From IMG/VR virus record IMGVR_UViG_3300032288_002609, positions 1-33,426 of that record: 33,426 nt of DNA, one strand, 5' to 3'. Below the pieces are notes generated by a model. That model saw nothing but the letters and a program-made list of their open reading frames with translations, did not search any database and had not been told where the DNA came from. A program made the position numbers and the translations under genes. How positions within the stretch are numbered: position 1 is the first letter of the stretch; the number at the start of each line of letters is the position of its first letter. Source of the stretch: a virus. Positions 23,659 to 31,203 of this stretch are shown piece by piece.

Positions 23659-23709
23659 TTGAGACTATAAAAAAAGTGTCAAAAAAAACTTTAAAAAAGT
23701 TAGTCTCAA
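23659..23709. promoter_or_regulatory. Inverted repeat with phased A-tracts in the nrdA leader
   Basis: TTGAGACTA (23659-23667) and TAGTCTCAA (23701-23709) are perfect 9-bp inverted repeats. Between them lie A-runs at 23669-23675, 23681-23688 and 23693-23698, with centres about 11-12 nt apart, which should bend DNA. This may be an operator for RNR expression, a promoter UP-like region, or a replication element. As RNA, the arms could pair across a 33-nt A-rich loop. Confidence 0.45.
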
Positions 23710-23710
23710 T

Positions 23711-23725
23711 GTCTATCAAATAGAC
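23711..23725 (+). other. Second hairpin in the nrdA leader
   Basis: GTCTAT (23711-23716) and ATAGAC (23720-23725) form a 6-bp stem with loop CAA. It is followed by CCTAAAGGATAG, whose AGGA is more than 25 nt from the nrdA ATG, too far for a normal ribosome site unless the RNA folds. Confidence 0.4.
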
Positions 23726-23761
23726 TCCTAAAGGATAGTTATCTTTTACCAATATATTTTT

Positions 23762-26056
23762 ATGAACAAAGAAATTTTTATTAAGAAACGCAGCGGTAAG
23801 ACCGAGAAGTTCAACGCAGACAAAATCAATAAGGTTTTACAATGGGCAACTGAAGACATTAAAGGTGTTGGTTTTGAAGAGGTTGCTATGAATGCACACC
23901 TATCCTTCTTCGAAGGAATGAATTCAAAAGATATTCACAAGATGTTGATTGAAGCGGCAGCTAATTTGATTAACGAAGAAAGACCAAATTATCAATACGT
24001 TGCATCACGATTATTAAACTATCAACTTCGTAAAGAAGTTTGGGGTGGTAAGAATCCACCAAAGTTGTATGATCTTGTAAAAACTAATATTGACGCATTG
24101 GTTTACGATGATGAAATTCTAAACTGGTACTCTAAACAAGAGTTTGATAAGTTGGATGAATATCTGAAACACGATAGAGATTTTAACTTCACCTACGCAG
24201 GTATCAAACAATTGTGTGACAAGTACTTGGTACAGAATCGTTCAACCAAGAAGATCTATGAAACTCCTCAGTTTGCGTATATGTTGATCGCAATGACTTT
24301 CTTTAAAGACTATAAAGAAAATCGTATCGAATACGTAAAGAAAGCTTACAACTATTTCAGCAAACATAAGATCAATCTACCAACCCCAATTATGGCGGGT
24401 GTAAGAACGGTCATGAAGAGTTATGCTTCATGTTCACTCTTCACGGTTGAAGATGATTTACGTAGTATCTTCAGTAACAATAGTGCCGTAGGATTTGCTA
24501 CAGCTAGTCGTTATGGTATTGGATTGAATCTATCCAGACTACGTGCTACAAATGCTCCTATTCGTAATGGTGAAGTGATTCATACTGGACCAATTCCATT
24601 CAGCAAAGCATTTGAATCAACCGTAAAGAGTTGCCATCAAAATGGTATTCGTGGTGGTAGTGCCACCGTAAACTTTGCTTGGTTCCATTATGACATCATG
24701 GACATTTTGGTATTGAAGAATAATCAAGGTACCGATGATAACCGAGTTCGTAAGTTGGACTATTGCATTGGATTGGATAAACTAATCTTTGAACGTTTCT
24801 TGAAGAATCAAGACGTAACACTATTCAGTTACCACGAATGTCCTTCATTATGGAATACATTTGGCATGGAAGGATTCAAAGAGAAATACGAAAAGGCTGA
24901 AGCTAACAAGAACATTAAGTTCAAGAAAACAATACCTGCTCGTGAACTAATCGGACTATTGGCTAAGGAACGTATTGAAACTGGTCGTATTTATACAATG
25001 TTTGTTGATCATGCTAATGAACATGGTAGTTGGTTGGATCAGGTAGATACAAGCAATCTATGTCTTGAAGTAAATCATCCATTGACTCCAATTTATGACG
25101 TAAATGATCCAAATGGAGAAATTGGTGTATGTGTACTCGCCGCTGTAAACTGGCTTGAAATCAAGGACGATGAAGAAATGAAGAATGTTTGTGACGTTAT
25201 TGTCAGAATGTTGGACGCTCTCATCGAACATCAAAATTATTTCGTACCAGCCGCAGAAAACTTTGCTAAGAAGCGTCGTAGTCTTGGTGTAGGTGTAAGT
25301 AACTTGGCTGCTCTATTGGCTAAAGAAGGTTTGAAGTATTGGGATAAAGATGCTCCTAACTTTGTTGCTAAGTGGATGGAAAAGACCAGTTATTATTTGA
25401 TTGACGCTAGTGCTGAGATGGCAAAAGAATTGGGTGCATGTGAAAAGTTCAATCGTACTAAGTTTAGTCAAGGTATTTTACCAATTGACACTTATAAAAA
25501 AGATGTTGATGAATTCATTACTGAACCTCTACATTTGGATTGGGAAGCACTACGTGCTAAGATCAAACAATATGGAATGCGTCATAGTACTTTGACTGCT
25601 TGTATGCCTGTAGAATCTAGTAGTGTAATTCAGAGTTCAACGAATGGTATCGAACCGCCACGTAGTGCTATTAGTTTCAAGGGAAGCAAGAGCAATATTT
25701 TGCCAGTGGTTGTGCCAGGCATTGACAAGTATAAACAAGATTATACATTTGCTTTTGATATGCCAAGTAACGAAGGATACTTGAAGGTAGCAGCTGCTAT
25801 CCAAAAGTTTACTGATATGAGTATTAGTACAAACACATACTATATTCCATCACGTTATCCAGGCAATAAAGTACCTCTACAAGAGGTTATTAAAGACATC
25901 TTGACCGCATACAAATATGGATTGAAGAATCTATATTACGCTAACACCGATGACGGTGATAAGCAGACCGCAATGGAAACAAAACAAGTTGCATCTGAAC
26001 CAAAGATTCAATCACAAGAAGAAAGTGGTTGTGCTAGTGGTGCTTGTGCATTATGA
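23762..26056 (+). CDS. nrdA: Ribonucleotide reductase class Ia, large (alpha) subunit NrdA
   Basis: The 764-residue product has an N-terminal ATP-cone (FIKKRSGKTEKFNADKINKV, residues 3-90), so dATP inhibition may be retained. Catalytic residues are visible: Cys224 in YASCSLF and Cys457 in IGVCVLAAV form the active-site pair, and SNLCLEV holds Asn432, Cys434 and Glu436. The end ESGCASGACAL carries the C-terminal redox cysteine pair reduced by thioredoxin or glutaredoxin. It converts ribonucleoside diphosphates to deoxy forms with NrdB, encoded 12 nt downstream. An unusual leader with repeats precedes it, and no close Shine-Dalgarno is present. No intron, intein or frameshift is seen. Function is secure. 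Confidence 0.95.
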   Translation: MNKEIFIKKRSGKTEKFNADKINKVLQWATEDIKGVGFEEVAMNAHLSFFEGMNSKDIHKMLIEAAANLINEERPNYQYVASRLLNYQLRKEVWGGKNPPKLYDLVKTNIDALVYDDEILNWYSKQEFDKLDEYLKHDRDFNFTYAGIKQLCDKYLVQNRSTKKIYETPQFAYMLIAMTFFKDYKENRIEYVKKAYNYFSKHKINLPTPIMAGVRTVMKSYASCSLFTVEDDLRSIFSNNSAVGFATASRYGIGLNLSRLRATNAPIRNGEVIHTGPIPFSKAFESTVKSCHQNGIRGGSATVNFAWFHYDIMDILVLKNNQGTDDNRVRKLDYCIGLDKLIFERFLKNQDVTLFSYHECPSLWNTFGMEGFKEKYEKAEANKNIKFKKTIPARELIGLLAKERIETGRIYTMFVDHANEHGSWLDQVDTSNLCLEVNHPLTPIYDVNDPNGEIGVCVLAAVNWLEIKDDEEMKNVCDVIVRMLDALIEHQNYFVPAAENFAKKRRSLGVGVSNLAALLAKEGLKYWDKDAPNFVAKWMEKTSYYLIDASAEMAKELGACEKFNRTKFSQGILPIDTYKKDVDEFITEPLHLDWEALRAKIKQYGMRHSTLTACMPVESSSVIQSSTNGIEPPRSAISFKGSKSNILPVVVPGIDKYKQDYTFAFDMPSNEGYLKVAAAIQKFTDMSISTNTYYIPSRYPGNKVPLQEVIKDILTAYKYGLKNLYYANTDDGDKQTAMETKQVASEPKIQSQEESGCASGACAL

Positions 26057-26058
26057 TG

Positions 26059-26065
26059 AAGGAGG
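26059..26065 (+). promoter_or_regulatory. Shine-Dalgarno AAGGAGG of nrdB
   Basis: A full consensus AAGGAGG sits in the 12-nt gap between nrdA and nrdB, only 3 nt before the ATG, shorter than ideal. It is the strongest SD sequence in the window and stands out against the SD-poor background. Confidence 0.65.
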
Positions 26066-26068
26066 AAT

Positions 26069-27130
26069 ATGAAGACAGTACTAAATAAAACAAATATTGA
26101 TGCAGTTAAAAATCCAATGTTTCTCGGTGAAGATCTATCGCTACAGCGATATGATATTCAAAAGTATCCTAAGTTCTATGAACTTTATGATCAGCAACTA
26201 AACTTCTTTTGGAGACCACAGGAAGTTTCGTTGGTCAAGGATATTGCAGATTATAAGAACCTATCGGATGAAGAACGATTTGTGTTTGATAGTAATCTTA
26301 AGTTTCAGACTATGACTGATAGTATGTTGAGTCGTAGTATTCATCAGATGATGAAACATGTTACAAATCCAGAGTTAGAGATTTGTATGAATACATGGAG
26401 TTTCTTTGAAACTATTCATAGTAACTCTTACACATATATTCTAAATAACGTATACCCAGATGCTACCAAGTTTTTTGATAGTGTTCTACAAGATAAAGAA
26501 ATTGTTAAGAGAGCTAAGGCTATTAGTGAGAAGTATGATGCTTTATTGGCAACCGATAAGGATGACATTCGTCAACAGATCTTTGATGCTATTTTGGCAA
26601 CTCAGATTACTGAAGGATTGGTTTTCTATGTATCATTTGCTTGTAGTTTCTACTTTGGATATCGTGGAAAGATGGAGGGTAATGCTAAGATTATCAAGTT
26701 CATTAGCCGTGACGAGAATCTACACGTTGCTATTACCCAAAATATTCTTCGTTATTTGACTGAAAACAAGGAAGAAGGATTCCAAGATATCATCAAGAAA
26801 AGCGAAGATAAGGTATACGAAGCTTATAAAATTGCTGTAGAAGCAGAGAAAGATTGGGCCGATTATCTATTCAGTAAGGGCAACTTAGTTGGATTGACCA
26901 ACGAAAGTTTGAAGAACTATGTAGAGTGGTTGGCTAATAATCGTCTACAAAGTATTGGATATAAGAAACTATATCCAAATGTTAAGTCTAATTCATTGTC
27001 TGGATGGCTTGATAGTTACTATGATAGTAAGAAGTTACAGGTAGCCCCTCAAGAAACTGAATTGAGTAGTTATGTTAAAGGTGTAGATAACACAATTACA
27101 GAGGGAGCTTTTGATGACTTCAAACTATAA
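26069..27130 (+). CDS. nrdB: Ribonucleotide reductase class Ia, small (beta) subunit NrdB
   Basis: The 353-residue product carries the diiron/tyrosyl radical set. ETIHSNSYTYIL gives Glu114, His117 and the radical Tyr121 in the same spacing as Glu115-His118-Tyr122 of E. coli. ATQITEGLVFYVSF contains the next Glu, and SRDENLHVAITQ holds the last Glu-x-x-His pair. Because the radical Tyr is present, this is a standard class Ia enzyme rather than the Phe-type class Ic. The C-terminal tail should bind NrdA. It is co-transcribed with nrdA and followed by a strong terminator. Confidence 0.95.
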   Translation: MKTVLNKTNIDAVKNPMFLGEDLSLQRYDIQKYPKFYELYDQQLNFFWRPQEVSLVKDIADYKNLSDEERFVFDSNLKFQTMTDSMLSRSIHQMMKHVTNPELEICMNTWSFFETIHSNSYTYILNNVYPDATKFFDSVLQDKEIVKRAKAISEKYDALLATDKDDIRQQIFDAILATQITEGLVFYVSFACSFYFGYRGKMEGNAKIIKFISRDENLHVAITQNILRYLTENKEEGFQDIIKKSEDKVYEAYKIAVEAEKDWADYLFSKGNLVGLTNESLKNYVEWLANNRLQSIGYKKLYPNVKSNSLSGWLDSYYDSKKLQVAPQETELSSYVKGVDNTITEGAFDDFKL

Positions 27131-27160
27131 AAACAATTGTAAATAGTTGAAAAATGTAAC

Positions 27161-27187
27161 GGGTACTTTAAATAGTACCCTTTTTTT
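27161..27187 (+). terminator. Rho-independent terminator after nrdB
   Basis: GGGTACT (27161-27167) and AGTACCC (27174-27180) form a perfect 7-bp stem with loop TTAAAT, followed by seven T residues (27181-27187). It ends the nrdAB transcript. Confidence 0.88.
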
Positions 27188-27190
27188 ATT

Positions 27191-27199
27191 ATATTTATA
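27191..27199 (+). promoter_or_regulatory. ATATTTATA box after the nrdB terminator
   Basis: The exact 9-mer begins 4 nt after the terminator T-run and ends 12 nt before the ATG at 27212, with AGG at 27201-27203. Because it follows a terminator, a new promoter is needed here, and this box is the best candidate. Confidence 0.45.
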
Positions 27200-27211
27200 T
27201 AGGTCTTAATT

Positions 27212-27766
27212 ATGGAAATCGTATTTAAATATCTTGAACAAATATTAGTAATAAGTGCTGCTGGTGGTGTTCTTTTTGGAACATTCAAGTGGATATTTAC
27301 ATTAAACAAGAATGTAAAGGAAATCTTAAAAGAAGTTAAACCCAACTCCGGTACCTCTTTGAAAGATCAAGTGGCTAAGATAGAAAAACAAGTATGTCAT
27401 GATAGTAATTTAATTAATACTATATGTATGAGACAAAAGTGGATACTTGACAATAGACCCGAGCCAATATTTGAGTGTGATACTGATGGCAAATGTACGT
27501 GGGTAAATGAGAAGTATTGTCAATTATTGAAGCATGATGTGGATTATTTCTTGGGTAATGGATGGAAGAATGGTGTGCATGGAGAAGATTTAGAGATGGT
27601 AGAAAAAGAATGGGATAGAGCTATTAAAGATAAAAGAAGTAGTATTAGTACATATAGAGTGGTAGATAGAGAGGGTAAAGTATACGATGTTAAGGTAGTA
27701 GCTACCAGAAACGATAGCTATGGGTACATAGGACATATTGAAGTTTTAGATGATAAAAAAGAATAA
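27212..27766 (+). CDS. Membrane-anchored PAS domain protein
   Basis: The 184-residue product has one N-terminal membrane segment at about residues 8-28 (ILVISAAGGVLFGTFKWIF), a helical linker to about residue 75, and a PAS domain at about 80-180. The PAS part shows the usual order: RPEPIFECDTDGKCTWVNEK, then CQLLKHDVDYFLGNGW, a VHGEDLEMVEKEWDRAI stretch, and YRVVDREGKVYDVKV with a closing IGHIEVLDD strand, like the PAS_3 class. No kinase, cyclase or DNA-binding domain follows, so it would be a sensor or dimerisation module without an output domain. It may monitor the infected cell at the inner membrane or interact with a host signalling protein; holin-like action is another thought. Domains are clear; the role is unknown. 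Confidence 0.8.
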   Translation: MEIVFKYLEQILVISAAGGVLFGTFKWIFTLNKNVKEILKEVKPNSGTSLKDQVAKIEKQVCHDSNLINTICMRQKWILDNRPEPIFECDTDGKCTWVNEKYCQLLKHDVDYFLGNGWKNGVHGEDLEMVEKEWDRAIKDKRSSISTYRVVDREGKVYDVKVVATRNDSYGYIGHIEVLDDKKE

Positions 27767-27783
27767 TAATTGACCATCGATTA

Positions 27784-27792
27784 CTATTTATA
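27784..27792 (+). promoter_or_regulatory. CTATTTATA box before the 27804 gene
   Basis: This 9-mer differs from ATATTTATA only at its first base and ends 11 nt before the ATG at 27804. It overlaps the alternative ATG at 27792, which makes that ATG less likely as the start. Confidence 0.35.
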
Positions 27793-27803
27793 TGTATATT
27801 AAT

Positions 27804-28436
27804 ATGAAGCCTTCTAAACAATTCGTTAGTAAACTTGTAAAAGAAACATTGGAACAAAAATATACATGCGTTAAAGACTCATGGGCAGAAATGATAGAAG
27901 AATTATCCAAGGACATCAAGAAGCAAATCACTTTGGATGATGCTGGTAATTATAACATCTGTGATTGTGAACCACATCATATTAGTCTTCGTCCAATCGT
28001 TCATGATATTTTTGATGTACAAGCATTTCATGACGATACAGATCGTATGAAAAAAGTGTATGTGAAGTATGAAGATTTGAAGAAGTTTTTAAAAGACTAT
28101 TTGAAAGACGATAAAATGAACTATGTGGATAGTACATTTGAAAGAAACGTAGAAAATAGTAAAGATAAAGAAGGTGGTAAGAAGGCCGACAAAGCGGCTG
28201 ACGAACAAAACTTGGTTGATCCAGAAAAAAATAACAAGGTTGTCAAGAATATCAAAGCAAAAGATATGAATGATGAAAAAGATAACCCAGATCAACCAAT
28301 GCGTGCAGTAGGTAAATTTGAAACTCAATTACAACACAAGAGTCCAAAGCCAAGTTATACCCCACCTACACTACCAAAGAATCTACAAAAGTTGGTTATT
28401 AAATATACCAAGGGTGGTAAAGCAAAAAAGAAGTAA
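27804..28436 (+). CDS. Charged, partly disordered protein of unknown function (about 210 aa)
   Basis: Two in-frame ATGs exist, 27792 and 27804; I prefer the second (MKPSKQFVSKLVKETL) because the first lies inside the CTATTTATA box. Residues 1-100 look globular, with CDCEPHHISLRPIVHDIFDV giving a Cys/His-rich patch that might bind metal. Residues about 105-180 are dominated by Lys, Asp, Glu and Asn (NSKDKEGGKKADKAADEQN) and are probably disordered. The C-terminus is basic (KYTKGGKAKKK), which could contact nucleic acid. I do not recognise the family. It lies in the accessory cluster between two small membrane proteins. Confidence 0.65.
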   Translation: MKPSKQFVSKLVKETLEQKYTCVKDSWAEMIEELSKDIKKQITLDDAGNYNICDCEPHHISLRPIVHDIFDVQAFHDDTDRMKKVYVKYEDLKKFLKDYLKDDKMNYVDSTFERNVENSKDKEGGKKADKAADEQNLVDPEKNNKVVKNIKAKDMNDEKDNPDQPMRAVGKFETQLQHKSPKPSYTPPTLPKNLQKLVIKYTKGGKAKKK

Positions 28437-28447
28437 TTTAATGTGTT

Positions 28448-28756
28448 ATGAGCGAAAAAGAGTTTAATCCCAATAGTCATGATGCGTTATTTTCTAGTAT
28501 AAGAACAGAACTAGCACAAATTAACGGGTCGTTGAAAGAATTAAAAGAAACAGAAAAATCTAATAATACAGCCGTTATGACTGAAATTGGATCGGTTAAA
28601 ACTTCCGTTACAAATAGCATCACAGATGTAAATAATAAAGTTGTTGCTTTGGAATACTTTAAGTGGTATCTTACTGGTATAGCCACCGCCGCAGCAACGG
28701 CTGGTTCGCTTTTACTAACATTTTTAATACAAAAGTATTTTAAAGGCGGTAATTAA
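28448..28756 (+). CDS. Small coiled-coil protein with C-terminal membrane anchor (102 aa)
   Basis: Residues about 10-65 form a helical, coiled-coil-like segment with heptad hydrophobics (IRTELAQINGSLKELKETEK), and residues about 70-95 form a single membrane span (YLTGIATAAATAGSLLLTFL) followed by a short basic tail. This layout resembles XhlA-type holin-associated proteins, in which a soluble coil precedes a C-terminal anchor, but the sequence match is not strong. With the PAS membrane protein and the exported protein next door, this cluster is directed at the cell envelope. Lysis involvement is a guess; no endolysin gene is visible in the window. Confidence 0.65.
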   Translation: MSEKEFNPNSHDALFSSIRTELAQINGSLKELKETEKSNNTAVMTEIGSVKTSVTNSITDVNNKVVALEYFKWYLTGIATAAATAGSLLLTFLIQKYFKGGN

Positions 28757-28757
28757 T

Positions 28758-28774
28758 TTTGTTAGTATAACAAA
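28758..28774 (+). other. Short hairpin between 28756 and the exported protein gene
   Basis: TTTGTTA (28758-28764) and TAACAAA (28768-28774) pair perfectly around a 3-nt GTA loop. It is AT-rich, with no T-run after it, and the Shine-Dalgarno of the next gene lies just downstream, so it may influence translation or mRNA stability. Confidence 0.35.
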
Positions 28775-28775
28775 C

Positions 28776-28782
28776 AAAAGGA
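28776..28782 (+). promoter_or_regulatory. Shine-Dalgarno AAAAGGA of the exported protein gene
   Basis: AAAAGGA ends 5 nt before the ATG at 28788, followed by AACAT. It is one of the few clear Shine-Dalgarno sites in the window and is almost identical in context to that of the tail tube gene (AGGAAAAAACATATG against AGGAAACATATG). Confidence 0.55.
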
Positions 28783-28787
28783 AACAT

Positions 28788-29114
28788 ATGAAAAAAGTAA
28801 TTATCGGTGCCGTTCTAGCCTCATTGATGTCACTACAAGTCGTAAAGGCCGGCGATAGAGAATGGGCAACGGTTGGTAAAGTATTGACAGGTGTAGTTGC
28901 GATTGAAGCTATTGGTAGAATTGTTAATCCCCCAACACAAGTTGTATATGTTCAACCACAACCAGTGGTTTATGCGCAACCAGTAGTAGTACATCCTCAA
29001 CCAGTTGTTTATTATCAACCTGCTCCTGTTGTATATGTACAACCACAACCAGCAGTAGTGGTATATGGTTCTTGGGGTCGTCCAGTGCAGCACTACCATC
29101 ACCACCATCATTAA
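28788..29114 (+). CDS. Exported Val/Pro/Gln/Tyr-repeat protein with His-rich C-terminus
   Basis: The 108-residue product begins with a signal peptide, MKKVIIGAVLASLMSLQVVK followed by AGD, with a probable cut after Ala22. A short helical part follows (VGKVLTGVVAIEAIGRIV), and then five related PQPVVY-type repeats with YVQ/YAQ/VHPQ spacers. It ends GSWGRPVQHYHHHHH, a natural His tail. Similar Val-Tyr-Pro repeat proteins with His-rich ends occur in bacterial genomes as exported proteins of unknown function, so the gene may come from a host. A periplasmic or outer-membrane site is likely, and metal binding by the His end is possible. The stop overlaps that of the convergent gene by 3 nt. Confidence 0.7.
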   Translation: MKKVIIGAVLASLMSLQVVKAGDREWATVGKVLTGVVAIEAIGRIVNPPTQVVYVQPQPVVYAQPVVVHPQPVVYYQPAPVVYVQPQPAVVVYGSWGRPVQHYHHHHH

Positions 29115-30118
29115 TAAAATTCTATTGTGTTTTTTGTAGAAAAAACATCGTCTCTTGATAATGTGATAGTTTGATCATCAATCTGAATTTCAACATTTAT
29201 AATATCATTCTCAACCACAACCCACGCAGTACTCTTGAGTGGGTTTTGTATTTCATTACCAATTGATCTGTTGTTCATGTATTGATAAAGAGCTAGTTTA
29301 TCTGGAAATTTTTCACAATTTGAATTGTTCACAGCAAAAAATATTTGTCCAGTTGGAGACTTAAAAAAGTCAACATACAAGTGTGAATCGACGAATTTTC
29401 TGGTTTCTTTATATCTTAATCCTTTTAAGTATGTAATTTTTAGTTCATTGTCGAACGTAAGATAATCGTCTTTATTTGTTTTTAAAATTTTACCAAGTAT
29501 TATTTCTAACAAGTCGTCTGATAAATTATTATTTTTTACAAATTCAAACCAATCATTCTCAGTTCTTACGTTACCAACTTTTGATAAAAACCAATTTATA
29601 TCACAAAATAAGATATTAGTAGAGACATATTCGGTAGAGATAGAATTATCTATAGTTGATAAAACAGATCTTTTACCCAAAGATATACACTCGTTTACTT
29701 TATTTTTAATCAGTTCAATATGTTCATCTGTAATGATGGCATCACACTCAAGTCTGATTATATATTTATAACCAATCGTTCTTGCTAAATTAAAAGTTTT
29801 AGTTATGGTGTACAAAATATTCAATTCATGTACAGGATGATTAATACATGGATATGTTAATTTAACATTATCTGATAACACATAGTGATTGATATAATAA
29901 TTGTCATATTTGTGATTTACAAACAATCGGTTTTCTTTATCATAAAGATAATAATCACACAAATTTAGATAATCAAATTTTGTTTGACATACCGAACTAT
30001 CTGCGATCATGATTTTACATCCTAATTTTTTTAATTGTCTTACACAATTTTCATAAATTTGGATATCATCCTCGGTTTTTGCGTATATTTGACCAACAAC
30101 CAAAACATCATTATTCAT
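29111..30118 (-). CDS. Glycosyltransferase-like protein, GT-A type (minus strand)
   Basis: This is the only minus-strand gene. I choose the start at 30118 (MNNDVLVVGQIYAKTEDDIQ); an upstream ATG is possible but would add a hydrophobic stretch. The 335-residue product begins with a Rossmann-like VLVVGQIY strand and has YKYIIRLECDAIITDEHIEL with RLECDAII at 122-129, resembling the DxD-type nucleotide-sugar site of GT-A enzymes such as capsule and LPS transferases. The C-terminal third is beta-rich and unassigned. It is very AT-rich and is inserted against the direction of all neighbours, which suggests recent acquisition as an accessory gene. The substrate is unknown; surface or phage component glycosylation is the natural guess. 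Confidence 0.6.
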   Translation of the reverse strand: MNNDVLVVGQIYAKTEDDIQIYENCVRQLKKLGCKIMIADSSVCQTKFDYLNLCDYYLYDKENRLFVNHKYDNYYINHYVLSDNVKLTYPCINHPVHELNILYTITKTFNLARTIGYKYIIRLECDAIITDEHIELIKNKVNECISLGKRSVLSTIDNSISTEYVSTNILFCDINWFLSKVGNVRTENDWFEFVKNNNLSDDLLEIILGKILKTNKDDYLTFDNELKITYLKGLRYKETRKFVDSHLYVDFFKSPTGQIFFAVNNSNCEKFPDKLALYQYMNNRSIGNEIQNPLKSTAWVVVENDIINVEIQIDDQTITLSRDDVFSTKNTIEFY

Positions 30119-30176
30119 ATCTATAAGTATTATATAAATTGTGTATAAAACATATGGTATTTTTTTATTTTCCATG

Positions 30177-30204
30177 TTGACATTCAAAAAAGTCGTGGTA
30201 GACT
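30177..30204 (+). promoter_or_regulatory. Sigma70-like promoter TTGACA-N16-TAGACT for the AAA+ gene
   Basis: TTGACA at 30177-30182 and TAGACT at 30199-30204 have a 16-nt spacer. The predicted transcript starts near 30211, about 18 nt before the ATG at 30229. It is divergent from the minus-strand gene and shares TTGACAT with the promoters at 2859 and 18958. Confidence 0.55.
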
Positions 30205-30228
30205 GATCTTAGTTGAGAAACATTTAAT

Positions 30229-31203
30229 ATGAAGAACACAAAAAACGTCGCTAAATTGACCACCGCAACTGACTTTGATCTAAAGTCTTATTTGAACACC
30301 TGCGTCAACCTTCGTCCGGATTCGTTGATTATGGATGATATTAAGTGGAAGTACATGGTACGATCCGCTCTTCGTGGCAAGAACATTTTGCTTCTTGGTC
30401 CAACTGGTTGTGGCAAGACTCTTGCTGCTCAGACCGTTGCTAAAGTACTTGGCAAGGATAACAACTTTTTCTATTTCAACCTCGGTGCTACTCAAGACGC
30501 ACGTAGTGCTTTGATCGGTAATACTCACTTTGATAAGAACACTGGCACATTGTTTAAGGAGTCTTCTTTTATTAAGGCTATCAAGACTCCAAATGCTGTT
30601 ATTCTTCTTGATGAAATTAGCCGTGCCCACCATGATGGTGTAAATATTCTAATGACGGTTCTTGATGATTTACAACGTTATCTTCGTCTTGATGAAAAGG
30701 AAGACAATGAAGTAGTCAAGGTCGCTGATGGTGTAACATTCATTGCTACTGCAAACGTTGGTAATGAGTACACCGCTACCCGTGTTATGGATCGTGCTCT
30801 TCTTTCACGTTTTCCTGTAAAGATTGAGATGAATCCTCTTGACAAGGACACTGAGTTTAATCTACTCAAGAATCGATTCAACCTATCTGATGCAGAACAA
30901 CTAGACATTTTGAAGGCTGTTTGTGAAATTGCTGATCATACACGTAAACAGGTCAAGCAAGAAGACAGCAAGTTGACCAATTTTATTCCAACTCGTAGCA
31001 CTGTGGAAATCGCAGAATTGATCATGGATGGATTTAATTTACTTGAAATTGCAGAGACTACGATATATCCTAATTTTAACGACGATGGTGGTGTTGATAG
31101 TGAACGCACTTATCTACGTCAGTTGGTACAGAAGTATGTAAAGACCAATGCAAAGGAAACATTGTTTGCTGATCCTCTAAAGACAGAACAACCTCCTTTT
31201 TAA
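30229..31203 (+). CDS. CobS/MoxR-like AAA+ ATPase
   Basis: The 324-residue product is a single AAA+ module. Walker A is GPTGCGKT at 57-64, and Walker B is ILLDEIS at about 125-131. Sensor 1 lies in FIATANVGNEYTATRVMDRA, and an arginine finger candidate follows in DRALLSRF. This order and the DEISRA...LMTVLDD segment place it in the MoxR/CobS group. Such ATPases usually act with a VWA-domain protein as chaperone or metal-chelatase partners, and a VWA protein is encoded next, 33 nt downstream. CobS-like genes occur in many T4-like phages without the rest of cobalamin synthesis, so a remodelling role is more likely than B12 synthesis. It has its own sigma70-like promoter. Confidence 0.88.
   Translation: MKNTKNVAKLTTATDFDLKSYLNTCVNLRPDSLIMDDIKWKYMVRSALRGKNILLLGPTGCGKTLAAQTVAKVLGKDNNFFYFNLGATQDARSALIGNTHFDKNTGTLFKESSFIKAIKTPNAVILLDEISRAHHDGVNILMTVLDDLQRYLRLDEKEDNEVVKVADGVTFIATANVGNEYTATRVMDRALLSRFPVKIEMNPLDKDTEFNLLKNRFNLSDAEQLDILKAVCEIADHTRKQVKQEDSKLTNFIPTRSTVEIAELIMDGFNLLEIAETTIYPNFNDDGGVDSERTYLRQLVQKYVKTNAKETLFADPLKTEQPPF

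Noticed and set aside
23659-23725. Riboswitch in the nrdA leader
   Set aside because: The stems are short and A-rich, with none of the conserved core of the adenosylcobalamin riboswitch often found near RNR genes.
28833-29111. Minus-strand ORF with Trp/Tyr/Asn-rich repeats
   Set aside because: It mirrors the PQPVVY repeat of the exported protein gene, which has a signal peptide and a Shine-Dalgarno on the plus strand.
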